Part shown: positions 51,575 to 63,544 of the stretch, one piece after another | Layout of the letters: the number at the start of each line of letters is the position of its first letter | Numbering within the stretch: position 1 is the first letter of the stretch | Assembly: GCF_029852145.1 (NCBI RefSeq) | Contig: NC_079975.1 | Location: forward strand, 682,001 to 746,000 | DNA length: 64,000 nucleotides | Source of the DNA: Microplitis mediator | Lineage: Eukaryota; Arthropoda; Insecta; Hymenoptera; Braconidae | Direction of reading: 5' to 3' | The notes under the pieces: generated by a model | The model's input: the letters and a program-made list of their open reading frames with translations, nothing else | Database searches by the model: none | Told to the model about the DNA's origin: nothing | Made by a program: the position numbers and the translations under genes

Positions 51575-52302
51575 CACGGAAAGAAAATTATAGCAGCGGT
51601 TCCTATAATTTTGTAAAATTTTTTCCTATACCATCATAGGAATAACGACCATAAATTATGGGAGCGGTTCCTATAATTATAGGAATGTTTTAAATAATTA
51701 TAGAAATAGTTCCTATAATTATGGGAATGATACCCATAACACTATAGGAATGGTTCCTATAATTTATAGGAATACTTTCAATAGTATTATGGGAATCATT
51801 CCTATAATAGTATGGGAACTATTTCCATAATATTATGGGAATGATTCCCATAATTCAATTGGAATGGTTCCTATACCAATATGGGAACCATTCCCATAAT
51901 AGTATGGGAATGGTTCCTATAATATTATGGGAACCATTCCCATAATGGTATTTGGAATGGTTCCTATACCAATATGGGAACCATTCCCATAATGGTATTT
52001 GGAATGGTTCCTATACCAATATGGGAACCATTCCCATAATAGTATGGGAATGGTTCCTATAATATTATGGAACCATTCCCATAATCGTATGGGAACCATT
52101 GCCATAATCGTATGGGAACCATTCCCATATCATTATGGGAACCATTCCCATATCATTATGGGAACTATTCCCATACTATTATGGGGATGGTTCCCATAAT
52201 ATATGGGAACCATTCCTATAGTACTATAGGTACTATTCCCATACCAATATGGGAACCATTCCCATAATGCACAGCAAAACTTCCCATAATTTTCTTTCCG
52301 TG
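51575..52302. mobile_element. MITE family D, copy 2 (inverted relative to copy 1)
   Basis: The ends are CACGGAAAGAAAATTATAGC and CATAATTTTCTTTCCGTG. The interior is a dense array of GGAACCATTCCCATAAT-type words in both orientations. GCACAGCAAAACTTCCCATA at its right end corresponds to the left end of the copy at 44183, so the two are in opposite orientation. Confidence 0.9.
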
Positions 52303-52582
52303 TTATTGTGATTAATTAATACTAGGATTCTAAAAAAAAAATTTTTTTTAAATTAAATGATTCTACTGAAGATAAAATCAGTCGAACAATATCCTTTTAA
52401 ATAAACGTTTTCAACAAATAAAAATAAATTGGCTTGTAATTTGTAAGCAAATGTAAATTATCACTCTTTGGACTCTCGAGTAAAGTAATCAATCGACATA
52501 TCGTGATTTATAAAACCCGATATATATCGAGTGTATGCACACTAAAACTCATCAGAGATCCAAGAGTATAAAGATGCGAAAC

Positions 52583-52607
52583 TGATGATGATGATGATGA
52601 TGATGAT
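52583..52607. repeat. (GAT)n microsatellite
   Basis: About eight GAT triplets. Confidence 0.9.
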
Positions 52608-52770
52608 CAGCATCATGCAACAAGAACTCGAGCGCAAGGTCGACTTGGCTATGATAATTAACTCCCACATATATATAAATATATAAATATATCTAAAGTT
52701 ATTACGTCTTAGCATCTCGATAATATTTTTTTCCTATTCCCTGTTTCCTCTCCCACCCCCACTGCCGCCC

Positions 52771-52800
52771 CCGTCTTCATCTTCATCTTCATCTTCATCT
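52771..52800. repeat. (CTTCAT)n tandem repeat
   Basis: About four to five copies of CTTCAT. Confidence 0.9.
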
Positions 52801-55800
52801 CGTAATCGAGGATATTTCTCGGTAACTCAGTTTAAAGAAAATGAGCGTGAAATGCGTGTATTGAGGATTTTATATCCTTGAGAATTATAATACGTGCAAT
52901 GTATGGTTACACTTTTCACTCAATTGCATGCAGTAATAGACTCTATCGCTATTATAATCATTATTGTTTATATATTTATATTTATATATTATAAAAGTAG
53001 GATAAAGAGGAAGGATAAAAAATGTTGTATTAGTGATGATCACCGAATGATCTTGAACTAACACCTTTCAGGGCACATCTCATCATTTATTACGAACACC
53101 TCATGCCTCGTGTTCCAATAATTGCGCAAATACTCTGTCTATTATATTTATATATTTATTTATTTATTTATATACATATATAATTGTGTTTATATGTGCA
53201 TTACGGCAAAGAGCAAAGAGTGAAGAGATTGCCCGATGATGCATGAGCCATATATCCGTGAGAGAGAATGTGTGTGGTGCGTCGGTCATCTGTGAGTGCC
53301 ACTCTGATATGATGCGTTATATTATATTCACCTGTATTTTATACACACTTATTTTGCGCCAGATGTTACGACAGAAGGTCAGATTTATACTTTTTGTGGC
53401 TTCTCTGGAGGAGGCTTCAATTGCATCTCATAGAATATTACAATGAGTTTATAAATAAATACAGATGTATATATTTTCTGATGACACATTCTTATTATTA
53501 CGGCTGATAAAGTGATTAATGCTTGTTAATTAATCTAAGGATTTTTTTTATTTTTATAGAAAAAATTCAAAGTTTTTGTTGGGGTCGGAAGGGGCAGGGC
53601 TTTTTACTTATCAAATGCTAAGTAATTATTTTGTAGTAAATATGACCTAGTTATTGAAAAAAAAAAAAATTGGAAAATCCAAAAGTGCACGCCTCGAACG
53701 TTCATATGACAATAAAATTAATTATTAATGTTTTTTCTTTATTACAAAATTTTTTAATAAACATCTAGACATTCCTTATTTTTTTTTTGTAATTTAGTTA
53801 ATTGGATAACAGTTGGCAAGTCGATTTGTCACACGATATAATAAAAAAAAAAAAAATTATCTGATGGTAAAGTGGAGCCTTATAATATCAGCAAAGTTTC
53901 ATGATAATCATGCCTACTTATATTTGTGGGGGAAAAATGGCGGATTAAGCATTAGTAAACATGAACAGTTTTCAGTTTTTAATTGATAATAAATGAATGA
54001 GAAGGACTACAGTAATAATATTTAAAAGGCTTCTATTCTACTAAAATCTGAAGCTATTGAAAAAAAAATTGGACTGATTAATTGAGTTTTTCGAGAGATA
54101 TCTTGCTCACACACGGACATCCCAATTGACGTCCAACTAGTCTCATATTAAATAATTTTTTTCTTATTATAGTGTAGCTAAATGAAATTTTTAATTAAAT
54201 CCAAATTATTCTTTAGAATTTTCTCAAGACATTGATGTACTTTTTTTTTACACAGAGGTGATTTATGAAATTAGCAGAAATGATTAAAGGTAGGAAAATC
54301 CCGTTTTCACGACAAGTCGATTATAGAGCACAACCTCTCCCGCTATCGCATCCGAGGCGTGCAATATGAGAGAAACAAAATGGGCCATCAAAACAAATAT
54401 GACTTATATTTGTACAAAATGTATGACAGGAAAAGAAGAAATTTAAGTAAACTTGAGTCGATAATATAGAACATTGTGTCCGTTTAGATTTTTGTCCAGC
54501 GCTGGACTCGAACCTGGTTCCTCGGTACAAATGGAACGATTGTTTAAATAAATTAAAATCCTCAGTATGATGGATGGTAGTGATGAAAAAAATTACGATA
54601 CTTGAAATAACTTAACCAATAAAAATAATAAATATATGATAGCAGTAAGTATATAAATAAAATGAATTGAATGACGAATATGACGACGATGAGGCGGTGG
54701 ATATATGGATATATATGTGTGTAAATATCCAGTGAAGAGAAATGGAAAATTCTCAGAGCCAAAGCCGACTTGTACAACTAACGATGTCCAGAGGTCGCGA
54801 CGCGAGTCCGCAAACGATGTAAATCTTAGTGACAAGCGCTTAATAAACGGATAATGCGCCTGCTCCGTAGTGGTTTTAACCGGGGATCGAATGGACCAAC
54901 TGGCCGAGATATTACGACCTAGGCAATAACAAATATCATCGTTTGCATACTGCGATAACGCTCTTCTCACGATCGAAATATTTCAGTCCGGCGACTTATT
55001 TAATCTGTTTCGCAAATTAAATCCAACCTGTACTCCTGACTATCTCATTCAACTCCGTACTGATAATTTTTTATTATTTTGTTAATTTTATTTATAAATT
55101 CTCAATGAGGAAAAAAATTCACAAATAAGAAAGCAAAAAGGGTTATTTCCATTGAGACAAAGAGAAGTGAAACAGAAATACACTATTTATTTTCTCGGTA
55201 GTCTTGCAAAGTATTGCGGCAGTTACAAGAAACCGAGTTCCATTCAAGAGTCAACAGACTGAATTATAAACCCAATGTTACAACAAATCAGCACTCAACT
55301 TCTTTAAGGTATTCGATTGTTTGTACTTAAGAATTCATTATTTCGATTGACTTATTTTCTGATTATCTGGTTCATAAAATCTTTTCCTCTGAAAAGTTAA
55401 CTTTTAATTATTTATTTATCTCAATATTTATAAAAAAAAGCTCTCTACAAATTCTCGAAAGCAGTCCTGTTATACATTGAAAACAGAAATATATATCATC
55501 AGCGAATTTCACTTATGGAAGGTGTAGATGCGAGTAATTGGAATTTTAATTAGGAGTAATGAGTAAATTATTTGCGATTTCGGAGTTTTCATACGGTGTA
55601 TGTATAAAAGCGTCTGGAGGGTCAAATATTGATTTTACATAAAAAGTCATCATGACTTCATTTGTAGAGAATTGAAAGAGCTACAAAAAAGATATCTTTA
55701 AATTTTTTGATATTTTGGATATTTGATGAGATAAAATAAATTTGATATAAAAAAATGCATGGGAAATAAAGTTCTCAATTTATTGATTTATTATTTTAAT

Positions 55801-56490
55801 TATTGAGAAAATAAAAATCAAAGCAGTGGATATATATGTATATTTCAATCAATAGAAAGACTCTGAAGTGATCCAAAATAGATTGAAAGCAACTAACGAG
55901 GTATATCCATTGTGGAGCACGCGCGAATCCCGTCGACTTGGATTTATTCCCGGATATATCTCTGACACCGGAGATAAATCCTTTAGGACGTACTGCTCCG
56001 CTCACGAGAAGAAAAGAGACGGAAAAAGAGCCCGAAGAGCCAGCCGTAGTATATAAGCAAATGAATAAGACAAACGTTAAAAATAAAAATAAAAGTTTTA
56101 AAATCAACTAAAGCATTCGAGGATCTCTGCGTCAGTCCACTATCCATGGGAACCCATTAACGATTGACTCGTTCAACTTTCCCGTAAAAATACTCAATAA
56201 AATTTCCCTCACACCACATGAATTTAAGACTGCCTCTATGCCTCTGTGCCTTGCATCCGACTCTACATACACGTACCCTGCAAATCCTGCAATATCCTAT
56301 ACTCTCTCCGTTAACTACTCAGTACTCAAATAAATAACGCACTTTGATCTCGTTAGTCTCCAGTAGGATAACGAGCTCAAGGAATCCCATTTTGAAATAA
56401 ATTATTGCCACTGCTTTTTTTTTCGATTTTTATGTTAGAGGAATTTTTTTTCAAACTTACAACTGACTTTTGATTCGGAAAAATACAAAT

Positions 56491-57339
56491 TAGGGGAGAC
56501 CGGGGCAAGGGCCCACCTGGGGCAAGAAGGCCCACCTCAAAAATTAACCAAAAATTTGTTTTTCTTGTTTTCTTTTGATTATCACAAATTTAGATTATTT
56601 ACTCATTTTTAGCCTGATACGTGAAACTTGGGGCAAAATGAACCACTCAAAAATTCTAAAAGAAAATGTATTTCACAGTATTATAACCTAGTCATGATTA
56701 ATTCAATAGAAATATCATTTTTTGGTTAATTATATGGATTTGGATTAAAATAGAGCATTTGAAAAAGTTAAAAAAACCAATAATCAATTTTTTATTCAAT
56801 AGAAAAATAATTATTAATCAATTGTTATTTTTTATTAAATAACTTTTAATTTGTTCATATAATTGGGGCAATTTTCGGCTGGAAAAATCAGTATCTAAGA
56901 TAGCAATTCTTAATGTGACCAATTATTACTTTTTAATAAATTATGCCATAAATTAATTAACTTTCACTAATAAGTCACGTAGTATACAAAAATCAAATTT
57001 CGAAATCGAAATTCATTAAAAATGTCAAATGAAGTTTATTTTCAATTCACCAGAACACTCAATTTTTTTCTACAGAAGTGAAAAAATGACTCGTATTATA
57101 TCAAAAAAGGTTATTTCGAGTAATATTAAAATAAATACATTCGTTAAAGAGAAAAATATAAACATTTGTTATGCGAGAAATTTTTTTACAATCAAAAAAA
57201 AAAAAATTTTTTTTCAGGAGCTTCACCAAAATTTTGGTGAATTGAGTTCAAGTTGGACAAGAGTAAATCGACTTGATGGTTAAAAGCCACAAATAATAAT
57301 AACCGGCTTAGGTGGGCCGTCTTGCCCCGGTCTCCCCTA
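56491..57339. mobile_element. TAGGGGAG-family TIR element, copy 3 (type GACCGGGGCAAG)
   Basis: The left end reads TAGGGGAGACCGGGGCAAGG and then GCCCACC. The right end is the inverse, CTTGCCCCGGTCTCCCCTA. Next to the right end, TTGATGGTTAAAAGCCACAAA corresponds to the subterminal word of copies 1 and 2. It has the same orientation as copy 1. No transposase was found; the 84-codon frame near 57029 is Lys/Ile/Asn-rich and typical of chance in such DNA. Confidence 0.85.
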
Positions 57340-58402
57340 CTTTTTTTTCCAATTAAATGTGAGTTTTATTTTCAGTAAACTCCCAATCTGATTATCAGTT
57401 AATAAATTTATTTGAAATGATAGTCGCGAAGAAATAAAATCTTGAAATGGGAAAGACAAGTGCACGCACCTAGTGGGAGAGTAGTCAGCAAGTGTGTTAG
57501 CAATTCTAGGGAGATATCACACATGCTCAGAAGAGAGTGTCCATTTGCTCAGAAACTGAGGATCGAATTAAATATAAGATACCTTTAAACATCTCAGAGT
57601 CTCACCAGCAACACGCAGAAACTATTTTCTCCGTATGACGTTTTATATTAATTCGTTGCGCGTTGCGGTTTCTCCGATATATTTATCTCTCGATTTTATT
57701 CGTACGTAATATAACGAGTCTCCATAAAGTCAAACTCTTAAGAAAGAGAAATGGTAATATGTGAAAATAACAACGTCGCGAAAATATATTAATGCGTCAC
57801 GTAAAACGACGACGTCGTTCGATTATATCGAGAATATCTTTCGTTGTTTGCTTGGATAATTATTTAACTTTGTACGCCGATGAAATTATGTGAAATTACT
57901 TGTATATAACTGGGATCACTGTTGTATATTATCCACACACACACACACGCACACACAACATATATATATATATATATACAAGTGTACATTGGACAGATGG
58001 TGCGCACGGATAATCAACGCTGAACTCTAGTCATCGGTAAAATAAAAAAATTTACTATCGGTAAATAAATCAAATGTTTCCGAGAACGAGTGGAGGCTCT
58101 GCAGCATCCATGTCTTCTATTCCAAGTCTCAACGATCTCTATGTTGTCGTGAAAGTGAAAAAAAAATAAAAAAATATATAAAAATACAAAGAAACACGTT
58201 GAGAAAAATAAGAGAACCATGGGCATTGTGCAAACGCCTTTCCCACACCAAAGAAAATCATTTACATCGATCCGTGATTTTAATCAGCCGATGCCCAATC
58301 GCCAGCTCAATCTCATTCACGGGTTTTAGGGAACACGGAAAACCGAAAAAAAATATATGTATTTGAAATCTAATAATAGGCGCAATCAACTTTTTCAATT
58401 GC
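57340..58402. other. AT-rich non-coding DNA with a CA/TA microsatellite
   Basis: Contains the CA then TA tract at 57933-57976. No gene is supported. Confidence 0.5.
57933..57976. repeat. (CA)n followed by (TA)n microsatellite
   Basis: CACACA run with one GC variant, then TATATA. Confidence 0.9.
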
Positions 58403-58951
58403 TACACTGTAAAAAATCGCCGGGGTAAGTCCAAGCGGTGTAGGTGTTAAAATCGGCGGTGTTAAATTTCAAAACCGAAAGCGGTGTGAAAATAACGCCG
58501 CCTCCGGTGTAAATATTCTGTACCGGTGTTAAAAAAAAATCTTCTGTGTTAAAATAATGCCGCTGCCGGTGTAGATATTCTTTACCGGTGTTAAAATATT
58601 CTATTTTGTAAATATTTTTACTTACTCGATCACTATACTTGTTAATAAATAATATTTTTTATTAATTTTCATAAAGAACTGACATTTTTTGTGTTTTATA
58701 ATCTTTAAAGTTAATAATCCAAGCGGACGCAGTTTACCCCACTTTTACACCGGTATCACTCCACTTTTACACCGGTATTACTCCGCTTTTACACCGGTTA
58801 CCTCGCTTTTACACGGATTTTACTCCGCTTTTACACCGGTTACCTCGCTTTAACACCGGTAAATTACTCCTCCTACACCGGTGTAATTTTATTTTAACAC
58901 CGGGTGGAGTTAAAATGAGTCCATTTTTAACACCGCTCTTTTTACAGTGTA
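58403..58951. mobile_element. MITE family C, copy 2 (TACACTGTAAAAA tips)
   Basis: Same ends as 36964-37917 (TACACTGTAAAAA, TTTTTACAGTGTA), the same subterminal GGGGTAAGTCCAAGCGGTGT and the same CATAAAGAACTGACATTTTT core. It lacks most of the 104-bp array but has more TTTTACACCGGT words on its right half. It has the same orientation as copy 1. Confidence 0.9.
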
Positions 58952-60384
58952 GGACTCCTGGTCCCGGTTCATAATTATATGACCGTTAAGACTCAATAGG
59001 GAGTTTAAATTATATAAATATAAAATACAGAATCGCATGAAAGAGGACCAGAAATTACGGGCCGAAAAGCAAACGAGGATTGATTGATCGGTATGAAAAA
59101 CTGGATTGCCAGTAATAAATACATCGAGGCGGACGGTTTTATTGATATCCTGGTAGCAGACTGTGGACGGTTTACTTGTTGGTGTAGGATCGGCTGCTAA
59201 TAATTTATCTGGGAAGCGAGGGCGCCGAACGTCACTTCTTGCGCGTCTAAAACTCCGATCGCGTTCTGTAGCTCATTGACGTATAGAATGTAGGATGGCT
59301 GAGAGATGTATAAGACACCGGGGATCAAGCGCCGCTGGTAATTTTGCCCCGTTTGTTCTTATTTGTGGGCAAGTGCTGCCGATCTGCCGATCACAGGCTA
59401 GGGCCCGATGTTTTCTGGCACGCTCGAATAATCGCCCTGTGTGGTCCTTGTGTCAAAATGTGTCAAAACTCGAGTTTAAGCTCCTGCTAACGATTCTGAC
59501 GGTGGCCAATAAAAACTCGCTCGCCGATTTCATCACATGCCCGTTCCATTATTTACATTAAGATCAGACTTTTAGAGAATAAATCTTGGACTAATGTGAG
59601 AAAATCTTACCCCAGTCTATTTTAGCATCTCTGGCTCTACTTTTATTACAAAAAATGTTAAAATAATAATAATAATAATAATAGTAATTATATACCCCGA
59701 GGTACAAGTAAATCTAAAAAATGTGATTTGAAATGCAGCCGCTCCAATTGGGGATTTTAAATATTTTTTTATTGTCGAAACGACATTCTCGACACTTTTT
59801 AGTGCCCGTATATCACAAAACCCGAGTTAAGGCAAAAGCTAAACTGAATAGACTCCGGACCGAAATAAATTTAAAAACCTGACAATGGACATGCTCATGA
59901 TGAGAAAAGTTTTCTGTCTGTTGATATTTATCGGCGACTAAATAATTATTTTATTTAAATAGTAATTTCTATTTATGATTTTTGTCGAGTTAAGAGCTCA
60001 GGGGTCAGGTGGGCAAGTGGCAGGTGAGTAAGGCCAATTGAAAATACTTTGTGTGAGTGCAGGAGTGTGATCAGTGTGCTCACAGTGTCTACTCGATGCG
60101 GACTATACTATTACTGCAGTAGACAGGATAGAGTGCTAGGAAAGAGTAGTACGCTGGGAAGATGCTTTCCCATGACACGAGACGCCCACGCAGGAAGCCG
60201 GTGTCATCGCTCGCGGGGGCATAAAAGTGTCCGCGGGATCCCAAGGACCACCTTGCTCGGTACGTGGGCGAGCTTGCGCAAGTTCTTATTCGACAAGCTT
60301 GACACTTGACGACAAGTGGACAGTGATTAGTTTTCTTTTCCTTTTATTGTTTTCATCCATTATTATTAATTTCCTATTTATTTT
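58952..60384. other. Gene-free stretch with GC-richer patches at 59200-59560 and 60000-60310
   Basis: Both patches stand out from AT-rich flanks and contain plus-strand frames of 86-88 codons that I do not recognise. GTGGCAG|GTGAGTAAGG at about 60022 is a good plus-strand donor. GCATAAAAG at 60219 is weakly TATA-like. They could be a promoter or untranslated exon of an unseen gene. An (AAT)n run lies at 59657-59681. Confidence 0.4.
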
Positions 60385-61115
60385 CTCTCTAAAACTAAAT
60401 AGGTGAAAATTTCACTAATTGAAATAGTGATCTTAAAATTCACTACAAAATTAGTGATTTTGAATTAGATTCACTAATTCATTAGTGATTCTCCGGATTC
60501 TACAATGATTACTAGTGGCGCCTCGCTTAAGGACTTTTTATTCTATCGTTGAATTATCAAATTCAGGGCAAAATTAATTACGATAATTTTTAAATACAAC
60601 TGAACAGTATTAATTAAAGTAAGTTAATTAAATAAAACCTAATTTAGTTGCTAAATAATACATCTTGTTATTTTTTAATAGCTTTATATTTTTACTCCAA
60701 CTTTTTTTACCGAACCTGAATCAAAACCATCATTGACAATAGATTCAGGTTATGAGTTATAATTATGATATAAATATTTACCGTATGAAAGTAATTTTAA
60801 TTGTTAATTTAGTCGATCAAGTTGCTAAAAAAATTTTATAATCAATTACAAATAATAATCATAATAATAATAATATTTTGATACAATATTATTAGCAAAG
60901 ATACAATATTTTTCCAAATAAATCCTCGTCAACAAGTAAATTAGTACATTTTTGACTAATTCAATCAGTGAAATTTTCACTAATTCTATATGTTGTTTTT
61001 TTTACTAATTCAAAAAGTGAATAGTCACTAATTCATAGTCGTATACTTTGGACAATTTAGATTAGTGAATATTCACAAGTAATTAGTGGTTTTTCACTAA
61101 TTTAGTTTTAGAGAG
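60385..61115. mobile_element. TIR element with CTCTCTAAAACTAAAT tips and ATTAGTGA interior
   Basis: The left end reads CTCTCTAAAACTAAATAGGTG and the right end is the inverse, CACTAATTTAGTTTTAGAGAG. Close to both ends are repeated TTCACTAATT and AATTAGTGA words in both orientations. The centre is AT-rich and non-coding. It ends only about 11 bp from the stop codon of the odorant-receptor-like fragment. Confidence 0.8.
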
Positions 61116-61125
61116 TTGCCCCGAG

Positions 61126-61542
61126 TTATTGATTTAATTTCCAGGACGGAGGTGTTGAAAATGAATTTTTAAAAATAAAATACGACTCAGAGGCATTAAC
61201 GTCCGGGATTTTCTTTAAATGGTCAATAATTATTTTATCGATATAGTTAAACGTGACTGGTAAGTGCGGAAATAAAATTAGTATTGTAGATAAAGTAAGA
61301 ATAAATATGGAGAGGGCATACATAAGTATTAAACCGTATTTAAGTATGTAGTATTTAAGAGAAGGATAATACAGAGCGTTATATGCGCAGAAAGGCGCCG
61401 TCAGGACGTTTAACAGTCTCGAAATGTCATTTAACGACAATATCAGGTTCTTTTTATCCGTTCTGTATAATAATTTAACGACCACACACTTCGACGCTAT
61501 CGTATCAAGAAGAAGCTTCTCAAGGTTTTCAAGATACCCCGG
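61126..61542 (-). pseudogene. Odorant-receptor-like (7tm_6) fragment, probably a relic or single exon
   Basis: The open frame has 138 codons, bounded upstream by a possible acceptor (GTAACAG) and downstream by TAA. It begins with PGYLENLEKLLLD and continues with a basic stretch (KLLYRTDKKN) and LNDISRLLNVL. A hydrophobic segment then runs from YYILKYGLIL to ILILFPHL, followed by a loop with NASE. This order (amphipathic loop, membrane span, extracellular loop) resembles the second and third transmembrane region of insect odorant receptors. That would be a ligand-gated cation channel subunit in antennal neurons. The full family length is near 400 residues, so most is missing. No in-frame ATG opens it, no good donor is seen before the stop, the acceptor has no pyrimidine tract, and a TIR element sits just downstream. 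I therefore prefer a relic. The family call is by eye and uncertain. Confidence 0.4.
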
Positions 61543-62226
61543 CTGTTACTGACAATACGTGTACGTGTAAATATATGTATACATATATTTGTACAATTTA
61601 TTGAATTATTTATTTCCAGCGAGGGTTTATTTTATTTCACTTTTTATTATTGTAAATAGTCGAGTAGCCATTTGTAAGTGCGGGGGTCGGGGGAGAGTGT
61701 GTTAACAAAAGTTGGCAAATGGGAGTAGAGTTTCAAGACGGGGATGAGGATATGAGATGAGTAGAGTATGAGTCGAGAAACACGTCGTCATAACTCTGTG
61801 GGTATTGTAAATCATATCGGACGCCTGGTGCACCCATACAGAAATGGGTTATATATATTCGAGCATAACGCCTTGTATACCCACCACGAAGATCCGAGTT
61901 ATACTTTAATAGTAACAATAAATTATTGTACAACTGAAAACCACCCGGTCGGTCTAGCTGAGTGCCGATGAAATCCTTAGAAACTCTTAACGTCAGAACT
62001 TGACTCTGATTTCCAGACCTATAGATTCTTTATTTATTTTACTGTAGCGTTTTTATGTTTAGATGTTAGTAAAAAAAAAAAATTGGCACATTTTTCTTCT
62101 TATTTATTTAATAAATTCAATTGATCTGGACCCTAAGCTCCCTAAGGGCTTCGAAATTTAAATTTGATGAATTTGTTCAAATAAAAACTGTCCAATTTCC
62201 CCTGTTCTATTTTTTTTTTAATTGAA
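61543..62226. other. Non-coding DNA upstream of the receptor-like fragment
   Basis: Less AT-rich around 61670-61980. No earlier exon of the receptor-like frame could be recognised on the minus strand. Confidence 0.45.
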
Positions 62227-62700
62227 TAGGGGAAGGGGGGCAAAATGGGATACCCTCAAAATTTCGTCAAAATTTTTTTTTCTCGAAAAACTTTCGATAA
62301 TGGTCAAAAATGACATCTAGTATCATTTTACACTATTAAAAGCTAAAAAAAAACATTTTTATATTTTTTGCGAAAAGTATAATATTGGCGCCAATTTCAA
62401 ATTTTGAAAAGAAATAACAAGGAAAAACTTCTTTAAAAATATGTTGAGAGTAAATTTTATTACTTACATCAATTAAGAAAGACATTATTACATCAATTTT
62501 ATTCACTTGAAAAAAAAAAAAAAGTTTATCTTTTTTTTGGGTATCCCATTTTGCCTGCAGAAAATAAAATTTTTTTTTCTGATGGCAGTGAAAAATTCGT
62601 TATATTTATTTCAAATTGAATCAAAATGAAGCCAATTTTCGATATTTATGTCCCTAAAAACTAAATTTTTCGTTATCCCGTTTTGCCCCCCCTTCCCCTA
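62227..62700. mobile_element. TAGGGGA-family TIR element, copy 4 (type AAGGGGGGCAAAATGGGAT)
   Basis: Left end TAGGGGAAGGGGGGCAAAAT, then GGGATACCC. The right end is the inverse, ATCCCGTTTTGCCCCCCCTTCCCCTA. A further inverted word, GGGTATCCCATTTTGCC, lies at about 62539-62556. It is a third subfamily by tip sequence and is shorter (474 bp) than the others. Non-coding. Confidence 0.8.
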
Positions 62701-63290
62701 CATATTTTTTTTTTTAATTGAATTTCTGAAAGATCATTGATCATCGGAGACCCAGATTTTACTAATCATCGATCAATGGGGACAGCAAAACAAAAAAAAA
62801 TTATGATCGATAAAATCTATCCCGCCTTAATCGTGTTATTGAATACTTTATTTAACAACATTTACATCGTGAGTTAAACGAGACGTGTAATTTTAGTTGT
62901 AATGCAATAAATTAATAAAAAAGTAAATAAATAATAATGAACAACTGGTTCATTGTTATCTCAAAACAGCTGTAAGTGTCAGCGAAGCTATAAATTGAAT
63001 TTAACGCAAATAAAAAACAGATATGTACGTAAATTTTTTTTATTCAGATAATTTTAGTCTGCAGCACACTGACTTCTTGTCTATTTCACTCACATTCGGA
63101 GAATAATTGAAATGCCAATTATGAAACTGGGTCTCGATATAGAACCAACTGGAAATAAATTGAGTAAATATCACTACGATGGAGTATTTAATCTCATTAA
63201 TATTCATACCAAATATTGGATCATGAATATTCGTTGAGAATAATAGGAAGACAGTTTATGTTTTTATCTTATCGATTAACGAACTTTACA
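62701..63290. other. AT-rich 5' flank of the secreted-protein gene
   Basis: No exon seen. The repeated GATCATTGATCATCGG and ATCATCGATCAATGG words near 62731-62780 form a loose inverted repeat. Confidence 0.4.
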
Positions 63291-63340
63291 TATAAGCAGC
63301 GAGTACTTTAGTCTCTTTCGTTACACTAGTCGTTTGTCGA
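63291..63340 (+). promoter_or_regulatory. Weak candidate core promoter (TATAAG)
   Basis: CATATAAGCAGCG at 63289 lies about 90 bp upstream of the ATG of the secreted-protein gene. A start site about 30 bp downstream would fall near TTACACTAG at 63321. There is no clear TCAGT initiator. In AT-rich DNA this match has little weight alone. Confidence 0.2.
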
Positions 63341-63381
63341 ATTTAATACTTTAATTTAAAATATATATTATATAAATAATT

Positions 63382-63544
63382 ATGCGCTTAAGCGTTACTT
63401 GTATTGTTGTATTTATATTTTATTTTTTTTTACCAACACATACTTTGAGGCCAGCGGAATTAGCGCAATTACCTACGAGTAATTTTACTTTGCTGTGGAT
63501 TAACACTTTGACTGAATTTATTCTAAACAATGAAAGATATCACA
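63382..63544 (+). CDS. Unrecognised secreted protein, exon 1 (signal peptide)
   Basis: The ATG opens a hydrophobic signal peptide (MRLSVTCIVVFIFYFFLPT) with likely cleavage near residues 20-22. LRPAELAQLP and a predicted N-glycosylation site (NFT at residues 34-36) follow. The exon ends after 54 codons plus one base at CACA|GTAAGT, a consensus donor at 63545. Joined to the exon at 63905, the frame stays open and the local composition becomes codon-like, which supports a real gene. I do not recognise the family. The protein should enter the secretory pathway; no function is proposed. Confidence 0.6.

Larger units (their letters stand above)
52303..56490. other. AT-rich gene-free stretch with triplet repeats
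   Basis: Holds (GAT)n at 52583-52607, (CTTCAT)n at 52771-52800 and TA-rich runs. A less AT-rich part at 54780-54970 shows no recognisable product. No exon or RNA gene is supported. Confidence 0.45.

Noticed and set aside
51917..52199. Frames with repeated MVPI/GNHSH-type peptides
   Set aside because: They are translations of the GGGAACCATTCCC repeat array.
54490..54530. tRNA-like T-arm word GGTTCGAGTCC on the minus strand
   Set aside because: The T-stem does not pair properly, and no acceptor, D-arm or anticodon arm can be built upstream.
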